Source: Acidovorax sp. 1608163 (GTDB lineage: Bacteria; Pseudomonadota; Gammaproteobacteria; Burkholderiales; Burkholderiaceae_C). Taken from it: a stretch of 64,000 nucleotides of DNA. Shown one piece after another: positions 11,483-20,513 of this stretch; position 1 is the first letter of the stretch; every line of letters starts with the position of its first letter. Under the pieces are notes generated by a model. That model was not told where the DNA came from. It worked only from the letters and a program-made list of their open reading frames with translations, and ran no database searches. Location: positions 1 through 64,000 of the forward strand of contig NZ_CP033069.1 of NCBI RefSeq assembly GCF_003669015.1, in the 5' to 3' direction. The position numbers and the translations under genes are program-made.

Positions 11483-13734
11483 ATGCGGAGCCTTCTGCTG
11501 TTTCGTCGCTGGCGCCGCATCTTGCTCACGCTGGTTCCGCTGGTGTTTGCACTTTTGCACGTGTCCGGCAAGTTGCCCCTGCCGTTGCTCGACCGGCTTG
11601 ACCAGATTTTTTACGATGCCCGCCTGCGCCTGAGCATGCCCAGGACGTTGGACGAGCGCATCGTCATTGTGGATATTGACGAGAAAAGTATCGAGCGCAT
11701 TGGCCGTTGGCCCTGGGACGGGACAAGCTCGCCATCCTGACGCAAGAGTTGTTTGCGCGCCAGCGTGTGGCCGTGCTCGGTTTTGATGTCATTTTTGCTG
11801 AGCGCGACAACAGCTCGGGACTTGCCGCGCTGCAAGCCCTGGAGCGTGGCGCGCTGGCAAAAGCCCCGGGCTTTGCCGAGCAGGTGGCCAGGTTAACGCC
11901 TTCGCTTGATCACGATGCTCTGTTCGCGCGCAGCCTGCAGGGGCAGGCGGCGGTCCTGGGTTACTACTTCACCAGCGATCGAAAGGGGCACACGCAGGGT
12001 GCGCTGCCTTCCCCGGTCGTTACTCCTGCCCAATTGCGCGGACGGCCTTTGGCCGCCACGACTTGGAATGGATTTGGTGCCAACCTGGATGCGTTGGGCC
12101 AGGCAGCCCCGGTGGCGGGTTTTTTCAATACTATCAGTGACTCGGATGGTGTGATCCGCAGTCTGCCGTTGCTTGCCGAGTACCAGGGGCAGTATTACGA
12201 ATCTCTGGCCCTGGGGATGTTCCGCTCCATGATGGGCATGCCAAGCGTAGAGCCCGGCTTTCCAGCCACGCCATCGCTGGGCACCCATGAGACACTGGAA
12301 AGCGTGGTGCTGGTGGAGGGCACACGCCGCATGCCCCTGCCAGTGGACGACCGCCTCTCGATGTTGATCCCCTTTCGCGGCCCCGGTGGGCCAGATGGCG
12401 GTTCATACCAATACATTGCGGCCAGCGATGTGATCGAAGGCCGTCTTGCAGAAGGCGCTCTGGCCGACAAAATGGTGCTGGTCGGAACCTCGGCCCCAGG
12501 GTTGCAGGATGTTCGCGTCACGCCAGTCGGCCTGGTTTACCCCGGCGTAGAGGCCCATGCCAACATGTTGTCCGCATTGATGGATGGCAATGCCATAGCG
12601 ATACCAGACTACGCCCGTGGCTTTGATGTACTCCAGCTGGTGTGCGCTGGGCTGGTGCTGGCCTTGGGGCTGTCGCTGCTGCCTGCGGGCGCGGGCTTGG
12701 TGCTCAGCCTGGCTATGATCGCTGCATTGCTGGGGCTGAACCTGTGGCTGTACCGAGTCCATGGCTTGGTCATGCCGTTGGCGGCCGTAGTTGCCATGGC
12801 CCTCTGTGCATCGGTGCTGAATATGGCCCACGGTTACTTTTTTGAAAGCCGTTCCAAGCGAGCCTTGGCTTCCAGGTTTCGCTCCTATGTGCCACCCGAG
12901 CTGGTCGATGAGATGCTCAAACACCCTGAGCACTACAGCATGCAGGCCGATAACCGTGAACTCACGGTCATGTTCTGTGACATGCGCGGCTTTACGGCCC
13001 TGTCTGAATGCATGCCGCCTTTGCAACTGCAGGCTCTCCTCAATGGTGTGTTCACGCGCCTCACTCAGGTCATCCAAAGCCAGCGCGGCACTATCGATAA
13101 GTACATGGGCGATTGCGTCATGGCCTTTTGGGGAGCCCCTGTGCCCTCGCAAGACCATGCTACCTGCGCAGTGCAGGCAGCAATGGGCATGGCGCAGGCC
13201 GTGCAGCAGCTCAACCAAGAGCACCGCACCCAAGGTCTGCCCGAGGTCGGGGTCGGCATTGGTTTGAACACCGGCACCATGTGTGTGGGCGATATGGGGT
13301 CCGACATTCGGCTCAGCTACACCGTCATTGGCGATGCAGTGAACCTGGGTTCTCGCCTGGAAGGGCTCTCTAAAACCTATGGAGTTGCGGTCATCGCCAG
13401 CGAATTTACCCAGGCCCAAGCCCCGGAATTTCTTTGGCAAGAACTTGACCGGGTACGGGTGAAAGGCAAAGCCCAGGCCGTCGCGATCTATACGCCAGTG
13501 GCCGTGCATGCGCTGGCCACCCACGAGCAAATCAGACTGGTAGAGATTTGGCGGCAATTTCTCACAGACTATCGTGCCCAAGACTGGGCAAAATGCATTG
13601 CTGCGCTGCATTTGCTACTGCAGGGTGATCCTCAATCTACGCTGTATGCGCTGTATGCAGAGCGCTTGCAAATGCTGGCAACGCAGCCTCACCTGCCGAA
13701 CTGGGATGGCGCCACCAACTTTGATACCAAATGA
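11483..13734 (+). CDS. CHASE2-domain class III adenylate cyclase (one frameshift)
   Basis: About 750 residues. One membrane helix (ILLTLVPLVFALLHV), a long CHASE2 sensor from ERIVIVDIDEKSIERIGRWPWG to LADKMVLVGTSAPGL, three membrane helices (about 12640-12840), then a class III cyclase domain. Catalytic features: metal aspartates in VMFCDMRGFTALSE and YMGDCVMAFWGAP, the base-selecting lysine in DKYMGD, threonine in YTVIGDAVNLGSR (class IIIb adenylate-type) and the transition-state Asn/Arg in the same motif. This favours cAMP as product, though cGMP cannot be excluded. One missing G near 11715 breaks the frame. It shares its sensor type with the kinase upstream, so two CHASE2 receptors with different outputs sit in one cluster. 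Confidence 0.87.
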
Positions 13735-13828
13735 TCTGCCGTTCTCGCCCCCATTTTTTGCGACAAGACTACATGCTGGACGGCTGTGCTGATGCTCCTG
13801 TTTGCCGCTTTGTTACAGGCATGTTCCA

Positions 13829-14623
13829 GTGAAAGTCCGCGTCCTCGGCTGCTCAGGCGCCATCGCTCGTGATTGCCGAACCACCTCTTTTCTGGTTAAT
13901 CAGAACATCCTGATCGACGCAGGCACAGGGGTAGGTGATTTGACCCTGGACGAAATGTGCCAGATCGACCATGTCTTCCTGACGCACTCCCATCTGGACC
14001 ATGTGGCGGCCCTGCCTCTTATGCTGGATGCGGTGTCTTCTCTGCGCAGTCAGCCCGTTCAGGTGCATGCCTTGGCGGCCACCATTGCTGCGCTGCAGGC
14101 CAATATCTTTAACAACGTCATCTGGCCAGATTTCAGCCGCATTCCGTCAGCCCAGACCCCATTCTTGCAATACCGCCCTCTTGCTGAAGGCGATGTGATC
14201 AACGTGGATGGAACATTGGTGAGTGTGCTGCCCGCCGTACACACCGTGCCCTCCGTGGGTTACGCCGTGCAGGGCGCAAAAGGCTGGTGGGCTTTCAGTG
14301 GGGACACAGAGCGCAACCCACGCCTGTGGCATGAGCTTGAACAACTTCCCGAGCTAATGCCCCCGTTGCCCGTGGGCATGCTGGTCATTGAAACAGCCTT
14401 CAGCAATCGCGAGAGCGAACTGGCCCGCCGCAGCCTGCATTTGTCGCCCACCTCGTTAGCGGCGGAACTGGCAGATGGAGCGGCAGGGGCCAGCTACCCC
14501 ATCTACATCACCCATACCAAACCTTCGGAAACCGACTTGATTCTTCAAGAGATCAACCAGATGGGTCTCTCCGCACAAGCAGACATCCATTGGCTGCAGG
14601 CTGGACATGTTTTTGATGTGTAA
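13829..14623 (+). CDS. MBL-fold hydrolase resembling class II cyclic-nucleotide phosphodiesterases
   Basis: A 264-residue metallo-beta-lactamase-fold protein. It opens VKVRVLGCSGAIARDCRTTS, has the metal motif THSHLDHVAALPLML, a mid-domain histidine in PAVHTVPSVGYAV, the aspartate in FSGDTERN and a late histidine in ITHTKPSE. The HxHLDH spacing and these later motifs match the PDE1/CpdP class II phosphodiesterase group, although the exact published signature is not fully met. Position right after a class III cyclase supports breakdown of its product. The GTG at 13829 is chosen because homologous proteins start at KVRVLG; a TTG at 13802 is possible. No signal peptide is present. Confidence 0.7.
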   Translation: MKVRVLGCSGAIARDCRTTSFLVNQNILIDAGTGVGDLTLDEMCQIDHVFLTHSHLDHVAALPLMLDAVSSLRSQPVQVHALAATIAALQANIFNNVIWPDFSRIPSAQTPFLQYRPLAEGDVINVDGTLVSVLPAVHTVPSVGYAVQGAKGWWAFSGDTERNPRLWHELEQLPELMPPLPVGMLVIETAFSNRESELARRSLHLSPTSLAAELADGAAGASYPIYITHTKPSETDLILQEINQMGLSAQADIHWLQAGHVFDV

Positions 14624-14761
14624 CGAGGTATGTGTTTGGTGACATTCGTGGCAGAACAAAAATGTCAATGTGACGCATGCAAGGCATCAACAAGCGAGTG
14701 TTTGACGGGCAACTGATCAGATTTTTGACCTAGTCAGTGGAATTCATGGAGTCACGCAAGC

Positions 14762-14777
14762 TGGCACGCTATCTGCT
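14762..14777 (+). promoter_or_regulatory. Sigma-54 (-24/-12) promoter of the first pilin gene
   Basis: TGGCAC-N5-CTGCT matches the RpoN consensus TGGCAC-N5-TTGCW at all but one position, with GG and GC ten bases apart. It lies 65 bases before the pilin ATG. Sigma-54 control, usually through PilR, is typical of type IV pilin genes. Confidence 0.75.
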
Positions 14778-14841
14778 TTTGTAGAAGCAGCCTGAAGAAC
14801 TTCGACAGGTTTCACTTGCAATTTACCCCGAGGAGAGATTT

Positions 14842-15366
14842 ATGAAGCGTTCCCTGCAAAAAGGTTTTACCCTGATCGAACTGATGATCGTTGTGGCGAT
14901 TATTGGTATTTTGGCCGCTGTGGCTCTGCCGGCTTACCAAGACTATGTGGTCCGCTCTAAGGTTACTGAGGGCTTGGTTTTGGCGTCTGCAGCCAAGACT
15001 GCTGTGGCTGAAACCTTCGCTACTCGCAACTCGGGTGCCGTAGCTGCTTATGCGGGTACTGGTGCGGCTGCTGCTGGTTCTTATGGCTATGAGTACACGG
15101 CAGGCGAAAAAGTCGCATCCATTGCGATTGCTGGTATTGCTGACGTGACGGCACCGGCCGCCGGTGCAGGTGTAATTACAATTACCTACGCAGGTCAATT
15201 GAATACTGCGCTCACAGCGCCTATCATTCTCACCCCCGGTAGCGGTGTGGTTAGTGCAACTACGGGTCTGCCTGCCTCGGCATTGAGCGTTGGCGCACCG
15301 GTGGTTTGGGGTTGCACGTCGGTCGCTGCTGCGTTTAAATACGTGCCTGCCAACTGCCGCTTCTAA
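14842..15366 (+). CDS. pilA: Type IV pilin, first of two tandem paralogues
   Basis: A 174-residue major-pilin-type protein. The short basic leader MKRSLQKG is cut before [18 protein letters not shown], the canonical PilD processing site with Glu at +5, followed by the alpha-1 spine ending [14 protein letters not shown]. The globular part is Ala/Gly/Thr-rich and ends with a disulphide loop between Cys in VVWGC and Cys in VPANCRF. The AGGAGA ribosome site sits just before the ATG. It has its own sigma-54 promoter and terminator, so it is transcribed alone and presumably strongly. Confidence 0.95.
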   Translation: MKRSLQKGFTLIELMIVVAIIGILAAVALPAYQDYVVRSKVTEGLVLASAAKTAVAETFATRNSGAVAAYAGTGAAAAGSYGYEYTAGEKVASIAIAGIADVTAPAAGAGVITITYAGQLNTALTAPIILTPGSGVVSATTGLPASALSVGAPVVWGCTSVAAAFKYVPANCRF

Positions 15367-15447
15367 TAATTGCGCCTAAAGACCAGCCTCTATCATATTC
15401 GGCCACGAAAAATCAAGCTTCGTTGCGAATTGTTCTGGCCAATCTTG

Positions 15448-15480
15448 AAAAAGGGCGACCGCAATGGTCGCCCTTTTTTT
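15448..15480 (+). terminator. Intrinsic terminator after the first pilin
   Basis: A 9-bp perfect stem AGGGCGACC / GGTCGCCCT with loop GCAAT, flanked by A and T runs, ends in TTTTTTT. It is a textbook rho-independent terminator and separates the two pilin genes. Confidence 0.9.
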
Positions 15481-15636
15481 ATTAGAACATTTGCAACTGA
15501 TGTGTGGTGATGCCGTTGTATGGTCTTATTGTTTAGAAAAATCAGGTTCGATGCGTTTCCTGTTTAGTGCGCTGCTTGTTTGCCAATTTCTATGGGCAAG
15601 TCATCGTTGCATTTGTAATTGAATATCGGGTTCACC

Positions 15637-16167
15637 ATGAAAAAATTAGTTCAAACGGGTTTCACGCTGATTGAGCTCATGATCGTGGTCGCCATCATCG
15701 GTATCTTGGCGGCGGTTGCGTTACCTGCGTATCAAGACTACGTCGTACGCGCGCGTGTGAGCGAGGGGGTGAGTTTGGCCTCTACTGCTAAATTGGCTGT
15801 AATGGATGCCTTTTTTAGCACGTCGTCGGGCCCCATTCTGGGCTACGCTGGAACGGGAGCCCCTGTAGCTGGATCCTATGCATACGAATACTCTGCAGGC
15901 TCCCAGGTTGCTTCGATTGCGATCGGCGGTATCGCAGATGTGACGGCTCCTGTTGCCCAAGAGGCGCGCATCGTCATTACCTATGCCGGTCAATTGGCAA
16001 CTGCACTTGCCGGCCCTCTGGTTCTCACGCCTGGAAGTGGAACAGTCATTAACTCTGCTAACCCGTCTGCTCCCCTATTAGTTGGTGCACCGGTCGTATG
16101 GGGTTGCGGTATCAACGCGGTGAGCGCTTACCGTTACGTTCCGGCCAATTGTCGATATACGCCGTAG
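15637..16167 (+). CDS. Type IV pilin, second tandem paralogue
   Basis: A 176-residue pilin closely related to its neighbour: leader MKKLVQTG, processing site before [18 protein letters not shown], the same [17 protein letters not shown] spine, shared [16 protein letters not shown] and GIADVTAP blocks, and the same C-terminal disulphide frame (VVWGCG to VPANCRYTP). Differences concentrate in the middle ([13 protein letters not shown]) and before the last cysteine loop. No good sigma-54 promoter is seen before it, so expression is probably lower or differently controlled. The two may be alternative subunits or a recombination reservoir. Confidence 0.93.
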   Translation: MKKLVQTGFTLIELMIVVAIIGILAAVALPAYQDYVVRARVSEGVSLASTAKLAVMDAFFSTSSGPILGYAGTGAPVAGSYAYEYSAGSQVASIAIGGIADVTAPVAQEARIVITYAGQLATALAGPLVLTPGSGTVINSANPSAPLLVGAPVVWGCGINAVSAYRYVPANCRYTP

Positions 16168-16234
16168 TCAAGTTGAGGAAGCGGTGCATCGCTATTCTCA
16201 ACAGCAGAAAAATTACTAACGCTTAGCATTCACA

Positions 16235-17008
16235 ATGGTATTAAATCCCCGACTGTTTTCCGCGCTGCGGGCTGGCAGCGCACATTTTTTGTTGACATTG
16301 CTGGTCGCAGCAGTGATGGCGGGGTTGGTTTTTGGTCTATGGTACCCATGGCCCTTGTACAAATTGGTGGCGGGGCGCGAGCTGTTTTGGTTGGTGGTGG
16401 GTGTGGACGTGGTCTGTGGCCCGCTACTTACTATGGTGTTGTGGAATCCTTCAAAACTACGGCGAGAACTCATCCAGGATTTGAGCATGGTGGTCGCGGT
16501 GCAGCTTGCTGCCTTGGCGTATGGCATGCATGCAGTTGCGGTTGCAAGGCCGGTGCATTTAGTCTTTGAAGCTGACCGGCTGCGAGTGGTAACCGCATCT
16601 GAAATCGACTCAGCGGATCTTCCCAAAGCGCCCGATGGGTTGCGGCAGCTTCCCTGGACAGGCCCCACGCTGGTTAGCCTGCGCGATCCGCGTGATTCTG
16701 AAGAATTTTTAAAAAGTGTGGAATTGTCTGTAGCGGGGCAAGAGCCCTCGCTGCGTCCCGCTTGGTGGCAAAGCTACGAACTGAGTCTGCCGCAATTGTT
16801 GCAACGGGCGCGGCCGCTTGCTGCACTCATGAATGCGAGGCCGGATCAGAAGGATGTGCTCGAAGACGTGATTAGAAAAGCAGAGTTGCGCGAGGCAGAC
16901 TTGCTTTGGCTTCCTCTGACCAGTGGCCGTACCATGGAGTGGGTAGTTTTGATCGATAAGCAAACGGGGCTGCCAAAGGGCTATGCACCTATCGATGGTT
17001 TTTTTTGA
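16235..17008 (+). CDS. TfpX/TfpZ-family type IV pilin accessory protein
   Basis: A 257-residue inner-membrane protein. Membrane helices: about residues 16-36 (FLLTLLVAAVMAGLVFGLW), 44-67 (ELFWLVVGVDVVCGPLLTMVLW) and 80-98. The stretch VGVDVVCGPLLTMVLWNP followed by KLRRELIQDLSMV is characteristic of TfpX/TfpZ proteins, which are encoded beside particular pilin alleles and support their assembly or surface display. The C-terminal half is periplasmic and soluble, ending PKGYAPIDGFF. The position directly after the second pilin fits. The family assignment is from motif memory; the exact subgroup (X or Z) is not settled. Confidence 0.8.
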   Translation: MVLNPRLFSALRAGSAHFLLTLLVAAVMAGLVFGLWYPWPLYKLVAGRELFWLVVGVDVVCGPLLTMVLWNPSKLRRELIQDLSMVVAVQLAALAYGMHAVAVARPVHLVFEADRLRVVTASEIDSADLPKAPDGLRQLPWTGPTLVSLRDPRDSEEFLKSVELSVAGQEPSLRPAWWQSYELSLPQLLQRARPLAALMNARPDQKDVLEDVIRKAELREADLLWLPLTSGRTMEWVVLIDKQTGLPKGYAPIDGFF

Positions 17009-17490
17009 TATCTAGTGGAAAAGCTGGGGACAGATACCAATTTAAATGGAAAAAGTCTCGGTTCTGGATGCGACTATGGGTTCCAAGTTCATCCATAGCA
17101 CCCATTGCGGTTACAGAATGATCAAATGCCCCGCTCTCGTACCGGGAATGGTGTCGGGTTTCAGGCGGACCTCAAAGCAGACAAAACATCACTGGTGGGT
17201 ATGGTCAAACCCAGCAGGTCGCTGTCTGTTATTTGCCTGTGACCCAGCAGGTGTTGCTAGTGCACTTGGCTGGCATCCGACAGGCTGTAGTCGCCGGTCA
17301 GAAAGGCGTCCGCGGGTTGGCCCGCAGCTTGTGCCAGGCGACTGCGGTTGGTGGCAGCGCCTGGGGGGAGGCGGGCTGCGGTGCAGCGCTCCCCCGTAGG
17401 CGCCTGGCACACCAATCGCGAGATGTCTTTGCCCAGATTGGTGTTTTCTGTATGCGCTATTTCCTTGGCAGCGATTGAGGTGTCGTATTC
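17009..17490. other. Stretch without an intact gene after the pilin locus
   Basis: No reading frame here has a recognisable product or a sensible start and stop. It may hold decayed sequence belonging to the remnant that follows. Confidence 0.4.
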
Positions 17491-17812
17491 CCTATCAATC
17501 GTGGCGCACTGGACAAGGCATCTGGCACATGGCTGTTATTGGATGCTGTGGATTTGCGCGGCATGACCACCATGCCGGTGAACCCGGACATGGCCGAACG
17601 GGTGCATGGTCTGGCTACTGCGCTACTGCACTGTTCGCCCGAGCCGCAGGTGCTCGAACCCTTGATTCAAAGCGGTGCCCTACTAGGGCGCGATGACTAG
17701 TCGGGGCCTACCATCTGCAGCGTTTCCGCGCAGCCTACCCCAAGGACTACGCTCGCTGGACAGAAGTGAACGGGGCGTCGGGCCCTTCCCATTCAGGGGC
17801 TGCAGTCCTCCA
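17491..17812 (+). pseudogene. 3' remnant of a probable PglL-type O-oligosaccharyltransferase
   Basis: Plus-strand sequence reads GTWLLLDAVDLRG, NPDMAERVHGLATALLHCSPEP and LEPLIQSGALLGRDD, then a stop at 17698-17700. One frame away it continues GAYHLQRFRAAYPKDYARW. A helical C-terminal tail ending in (H)xxRFRAAYPxxYARW is how Wzy/PglL O-oligosaccharyltransferases of Betaproteobacteria usually finish. Those enzymes are commonly encoded next to pilin genes, which they glycosylate. The membrane-spanning body is missing here. The call rests on motif memory and genomic position and should be treated as a hypothesis. Confidence 0.4.
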
Positions 17813-17877
17813 TGAAGTTTGCGGCGGTGGAGTTGTGACGGGCTTGTCGAACAGGCCGCGCTGGGCTTTGCCGGGCG

Positions 17878-18416
17878 TCACCGCACCAAATATCTCCCTG
17901 ACTTGCCCCCGTGCTTTTCCGTCACACACACGCCGTGGATGGACATCCCTCGATCCGCCGCCTTGCACATGTCATAAATCGTCAGCAAGGCAATCTGCAC
18001 GGCAGTCAGCGCCTCCATCTCCACCCCGGTTTGCCCCACCGTCTCTACCGTCGCTGAACAAAATATGCCTGTAGCGCCTTGTACACGGACGCTGGCAGCT
18101 TCAAATTCAATAGCAACCCGCGTTAGTGCCAGGGGATGGCACAGCGGGATCAAGTCGCTCGTTTTCTTGGCGGCCATGATGCCGGCGATGCGGGCGATGC
18201 CCAGAACATCCCCTTTTTTGGCGGTGCCCGATTCAATCAGTGCCAAGGTTTCAGGCTGCATTTCGATGCGGCCAGTGGCTACCGCGATGCGGTGGGTGGC
18301 GGCTTTGGCGCCTACGTCGACCATGTGGGCCTGACCTTGGGCGTCGAAGTGGGTGAGGGGGGATGTGGGGTGGGGGCGTTGGCGGTTTTGGGGGAGTTTG
18401 GTGTTTTGGAGGTCAT
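17878..18416 (-). CDS. moaC: Cyclic pyranopterin monophosphate synthase MoaC (one frameshift)
   Basis: MoaC makes cyclic pyranopterin monophosphate in molybdenum-cofactor synthesis. The minus strand shows [20 protein letters not shown], the conserved [20 protein letters not shown] block with the catalytic histidine, [23 protein letters not shown] and GGKSGRY at the C-terminus. The uninterrupted frame starts at 18324, but MoaC proteins carry [16 protein letters not shown] before this, and that peptide is encoded in frame just upstream. The best start is the ATG at 18416, which requires one base in a C homopolymer near 18365. The full length is about 179 residues. Confidence 0.88.
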
Positions 18417-18542
18417 GGTCTTGGCCTGGGCAAGCACGTTGGGTTCAAACGTGTGCGAAACAATTGGGTTGTCGGGGCATCATACGGTCACGCATCGCCA
18501 AGTGAGCGTTGTGGCCGATGGACGGCGCCAGGGAGACCACAA

Positions 18543-20086
18543 GTGTTGATATTGGGTAAAAAAAGGCCGCTAGCGCAGGTATGTCAAGCGCTGGCAGCTT
18601 CTCTTTTGATAGCGACAAGCGCATTTGTCCCGGCGGTGGCGCAGGCCCAGGCGGGGCTGCCCACGCTGGGGGATGGCAGCGACTTGACCAGCAGCGAGGA
18701 GCGACGCCTGGGCGACCGCATCATCCGCGAGCTTTACCGTGACCCGGATTACATCGATGACCCGGTGATTGCCGAGTATGTGCAGGGCATTTGGCAGCCG
18801 TTGATTGCAGCGGCGCGTTCGCGGGGGAGTTGTCTGCCGAGTTGGACGAGCGTTTTGCCTGGGAGGTGTTGCTGGGGCGAGACCGCACGGTGAACGCATT
18901 TGCGTTGCCTGGGGGCTACCTGGGGTTGCACCTGGGGTTGATCGGCGTGGTGGGCACGCGCGATGAGTTGGCTTCGGTGCTGGCGCACGAGCTGAGCCAT
19001 GTCACGCAGCGGCATATCTCGCGGCTGCTCACGCAGCAAAGCCGCCAGACGCCGCTGCTGCTGGGGGCGATGGTGCTGGGCGCGCTGGCGGCCAGCAAGA
19101 ACCCTGGCGCCACACAGGCGCTGGTGGTGGGCGGGCAGGCCGTGGCGATGCAGAACCAGTTGAATTTTTCGCGCGATATGGAGCGCGAGGCGGACCGGGT
19201 GGGCATGGGCCTGATGGAGCCTGCCGGTTTTGCGCCCGAGGGTTTTGTGGGCATGTTTGAAAAACTGCAGCAGGCCAATCGCATCAACGACAACGGCAGC
19301 TGGCCCTATTTGCGCAGCCACCCGCTCACCACGCAGCGCATGGCCGACATGCAGTCGCGTCTGCCCTCGGGTGGGCTGACGGCAGGCCGTGCATCGGTGT
19401 TGGTGGCGGAGCACGCCATGGTGTCAGCGCGGGCGCGAGTGCTGTCAAACCCCGGCGTGGATGTGTTGCGCCAGTGGATTGCCGAGCCGCAGGGCACGGG
19501 CTTTGCGGCCCTGCCCCTGGCGCGCAAAGCGGGTGTCTTGTATGCCGCTGCCCTGGGCAGCAGCCAGTTGCGCGATGGGGCTGCAGCCCGCCGTTGGGCG
19601 GGGCAATTGCAGCAACTGGTGAAGGGGGATGTGGCGGCTGCCCGCGTGGCGCAGTTGTTGGTGGCCGAGCTGGAACTGGCTGCTGGCAATGCCCCTGCCG
19701 CCCTGGCCGCCATGCCTGCGGGGGACACCCGCCGCCCCGAAATCTTGCTGCGCACACAGATCGTCTTGCGCACGGGCCAGCAAGGTTTGCAGGAGGTCAC
19801 CAGCCCGTTGCAAACCTGGCTGGCCACCCACCCCCGCGACGCTGGGGCCTGGCAGGCCTTGGCGGGGGTGTGGAATGCACAAAACCAGCCTTTACGCGCC
19901 GTGCGGGCTGAGGCCGAGGCGCAAGTGTCGCGCTACGACTACGCGGCGGCGGTAGACCGTTTCAAGGCGGGCCAGGATCTGGCGCGGCGCAGCACCTTGG
20001 CCGACGACCACTTCGAAGCGTCGATCATCGACACCCGCCTGCGGGCGATGCAGCTACTGCTTCGTGAACAGGCCGCCGAGCGCTGA
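18543..20086 (+). CDS. BepA-like M48 family metalloprotease with TPR region (one frameshift)
   Basis: A periplasmic quality-control zinc protease of about 514 residues. GTG 18543 (or TTG 18546) starts a signal peptide ending AVAQAQAG. After a one-base deletion near 18815 the protease domain has VNAFALPGGYLGLHLGLI, the zinc motif VLAHELSHVTQRH and the third ligand in MEREADRVGMGLM. The C-terminal half is helical and TPR-like (AAARVAQLLVAELELAAGN). BepA/YfgC trims misassembled outer-membrane proteins. The signal peptide is encoded partly by a copy of the dispersed palindromic repeat. The gene's end overlaps the convergent holin-like gene by 33 bases. Confidence 0.85.
18565..18612 (+). repeat. 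Dispersed palindromic repeat, copy 2, inside a signal-peptide coding region
   Basis: GGCCGCTAGCGCAGG, CAAGCGCTGGCAGCTT and TTTTGATAGC align with the two arms and the tail of the reference copy. The element is read in frame as the hydrophobic part of the BepA-like signal peptide. Confidence 0.75.
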
Positions 20087-20407
20087 TTCGATCACTAGGC
20101 CGAGCGCTGAGTAAATCAACGACCCGAGCAGCGCTGCGCTGAAGCCGTTGACGTGGAAGCCGTCGAGCACCCCGGCGGCGGCCCAGAACATCAGCGCGTT
20201 GATGACAAACAGGAACAAGCCGACGGTGACCACGGTGACCGGCAGCGTCAGGATGACCAGCACCGGTCGCAGCACAGCGTTGAACAGGCCAATGACAAAG
20301 GCCGCAATCAGCGCCGAGCCAAAGCTCTGCACTTGCACGCCGCTGTAGATGTAGGCCACACACAGCAGCGCTGCGGCGCTGAGCAGCCATTTCAGAAGGA
20401 TTTTCAT
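20054..20407 (-). CDS. Phage-holin-superfamily (YvlD-like) membrane protein
   Basis: A 117-residue protein with four membrane helices: LLSAAALLCVAYIYSGV, FGSALIAAFVIGLFNAVL, VILTLPVTVVTVGLFLFVINALM, and a final amphipathic segment ALLGSLIYSALGLVIESAL. The sequence FNAVLRPVLVILTLPVT is the hallmark of the mycobacterial four-TM holin superfamily (YvlD). Members are common chromosomal proteins of unknown function, not true phage holins. The start is ATG 20407; longer in-frame extensions lack family similarity. Confidence 0.85.
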   Translation of the reverse strand: MKILLKWLLSAAALLCVAYIYSGVQVQSFGSALIAAFVIGLFNAVLRPVLVILTLPVTVVTVGLFLFVINALMFWAAAGVLDGFHVNGFSAALLGSLIYSALGLVIESALGGLFTKQ

Positions 20408-20513
20408 GGCGCCAGAATAGCACCGCAGGGGGCTTGTGGGGGCTGGCAGATTGCCCTGCGACGAAGGCGACGGGCGGCTGCTTTGGGGGGCAGTTATTGG
20501 GGCGAAGCCGCGC

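Noticed and set aside
13792..13872. 26-codon frame with a lipobox-like start (MLLFAALLQAC) overlapping the MBL gene start
   Set aside because: Very short, no ribosome site, and ends inside the MBL gene; the lipobox likeness is probably chance.
15580..15620. Possible sigma-54 promoter before the second pilin
   Set aside because: The GG and GC elements are 12 rather than 10 bases apart, which sigma-54 does not tolerate.
20054..20407. Prophage holin suggesting a phage region
   Set aside because: The protein belongs to the chromosomal YvlD-like four-TM group, and no other phage gene is nearby.
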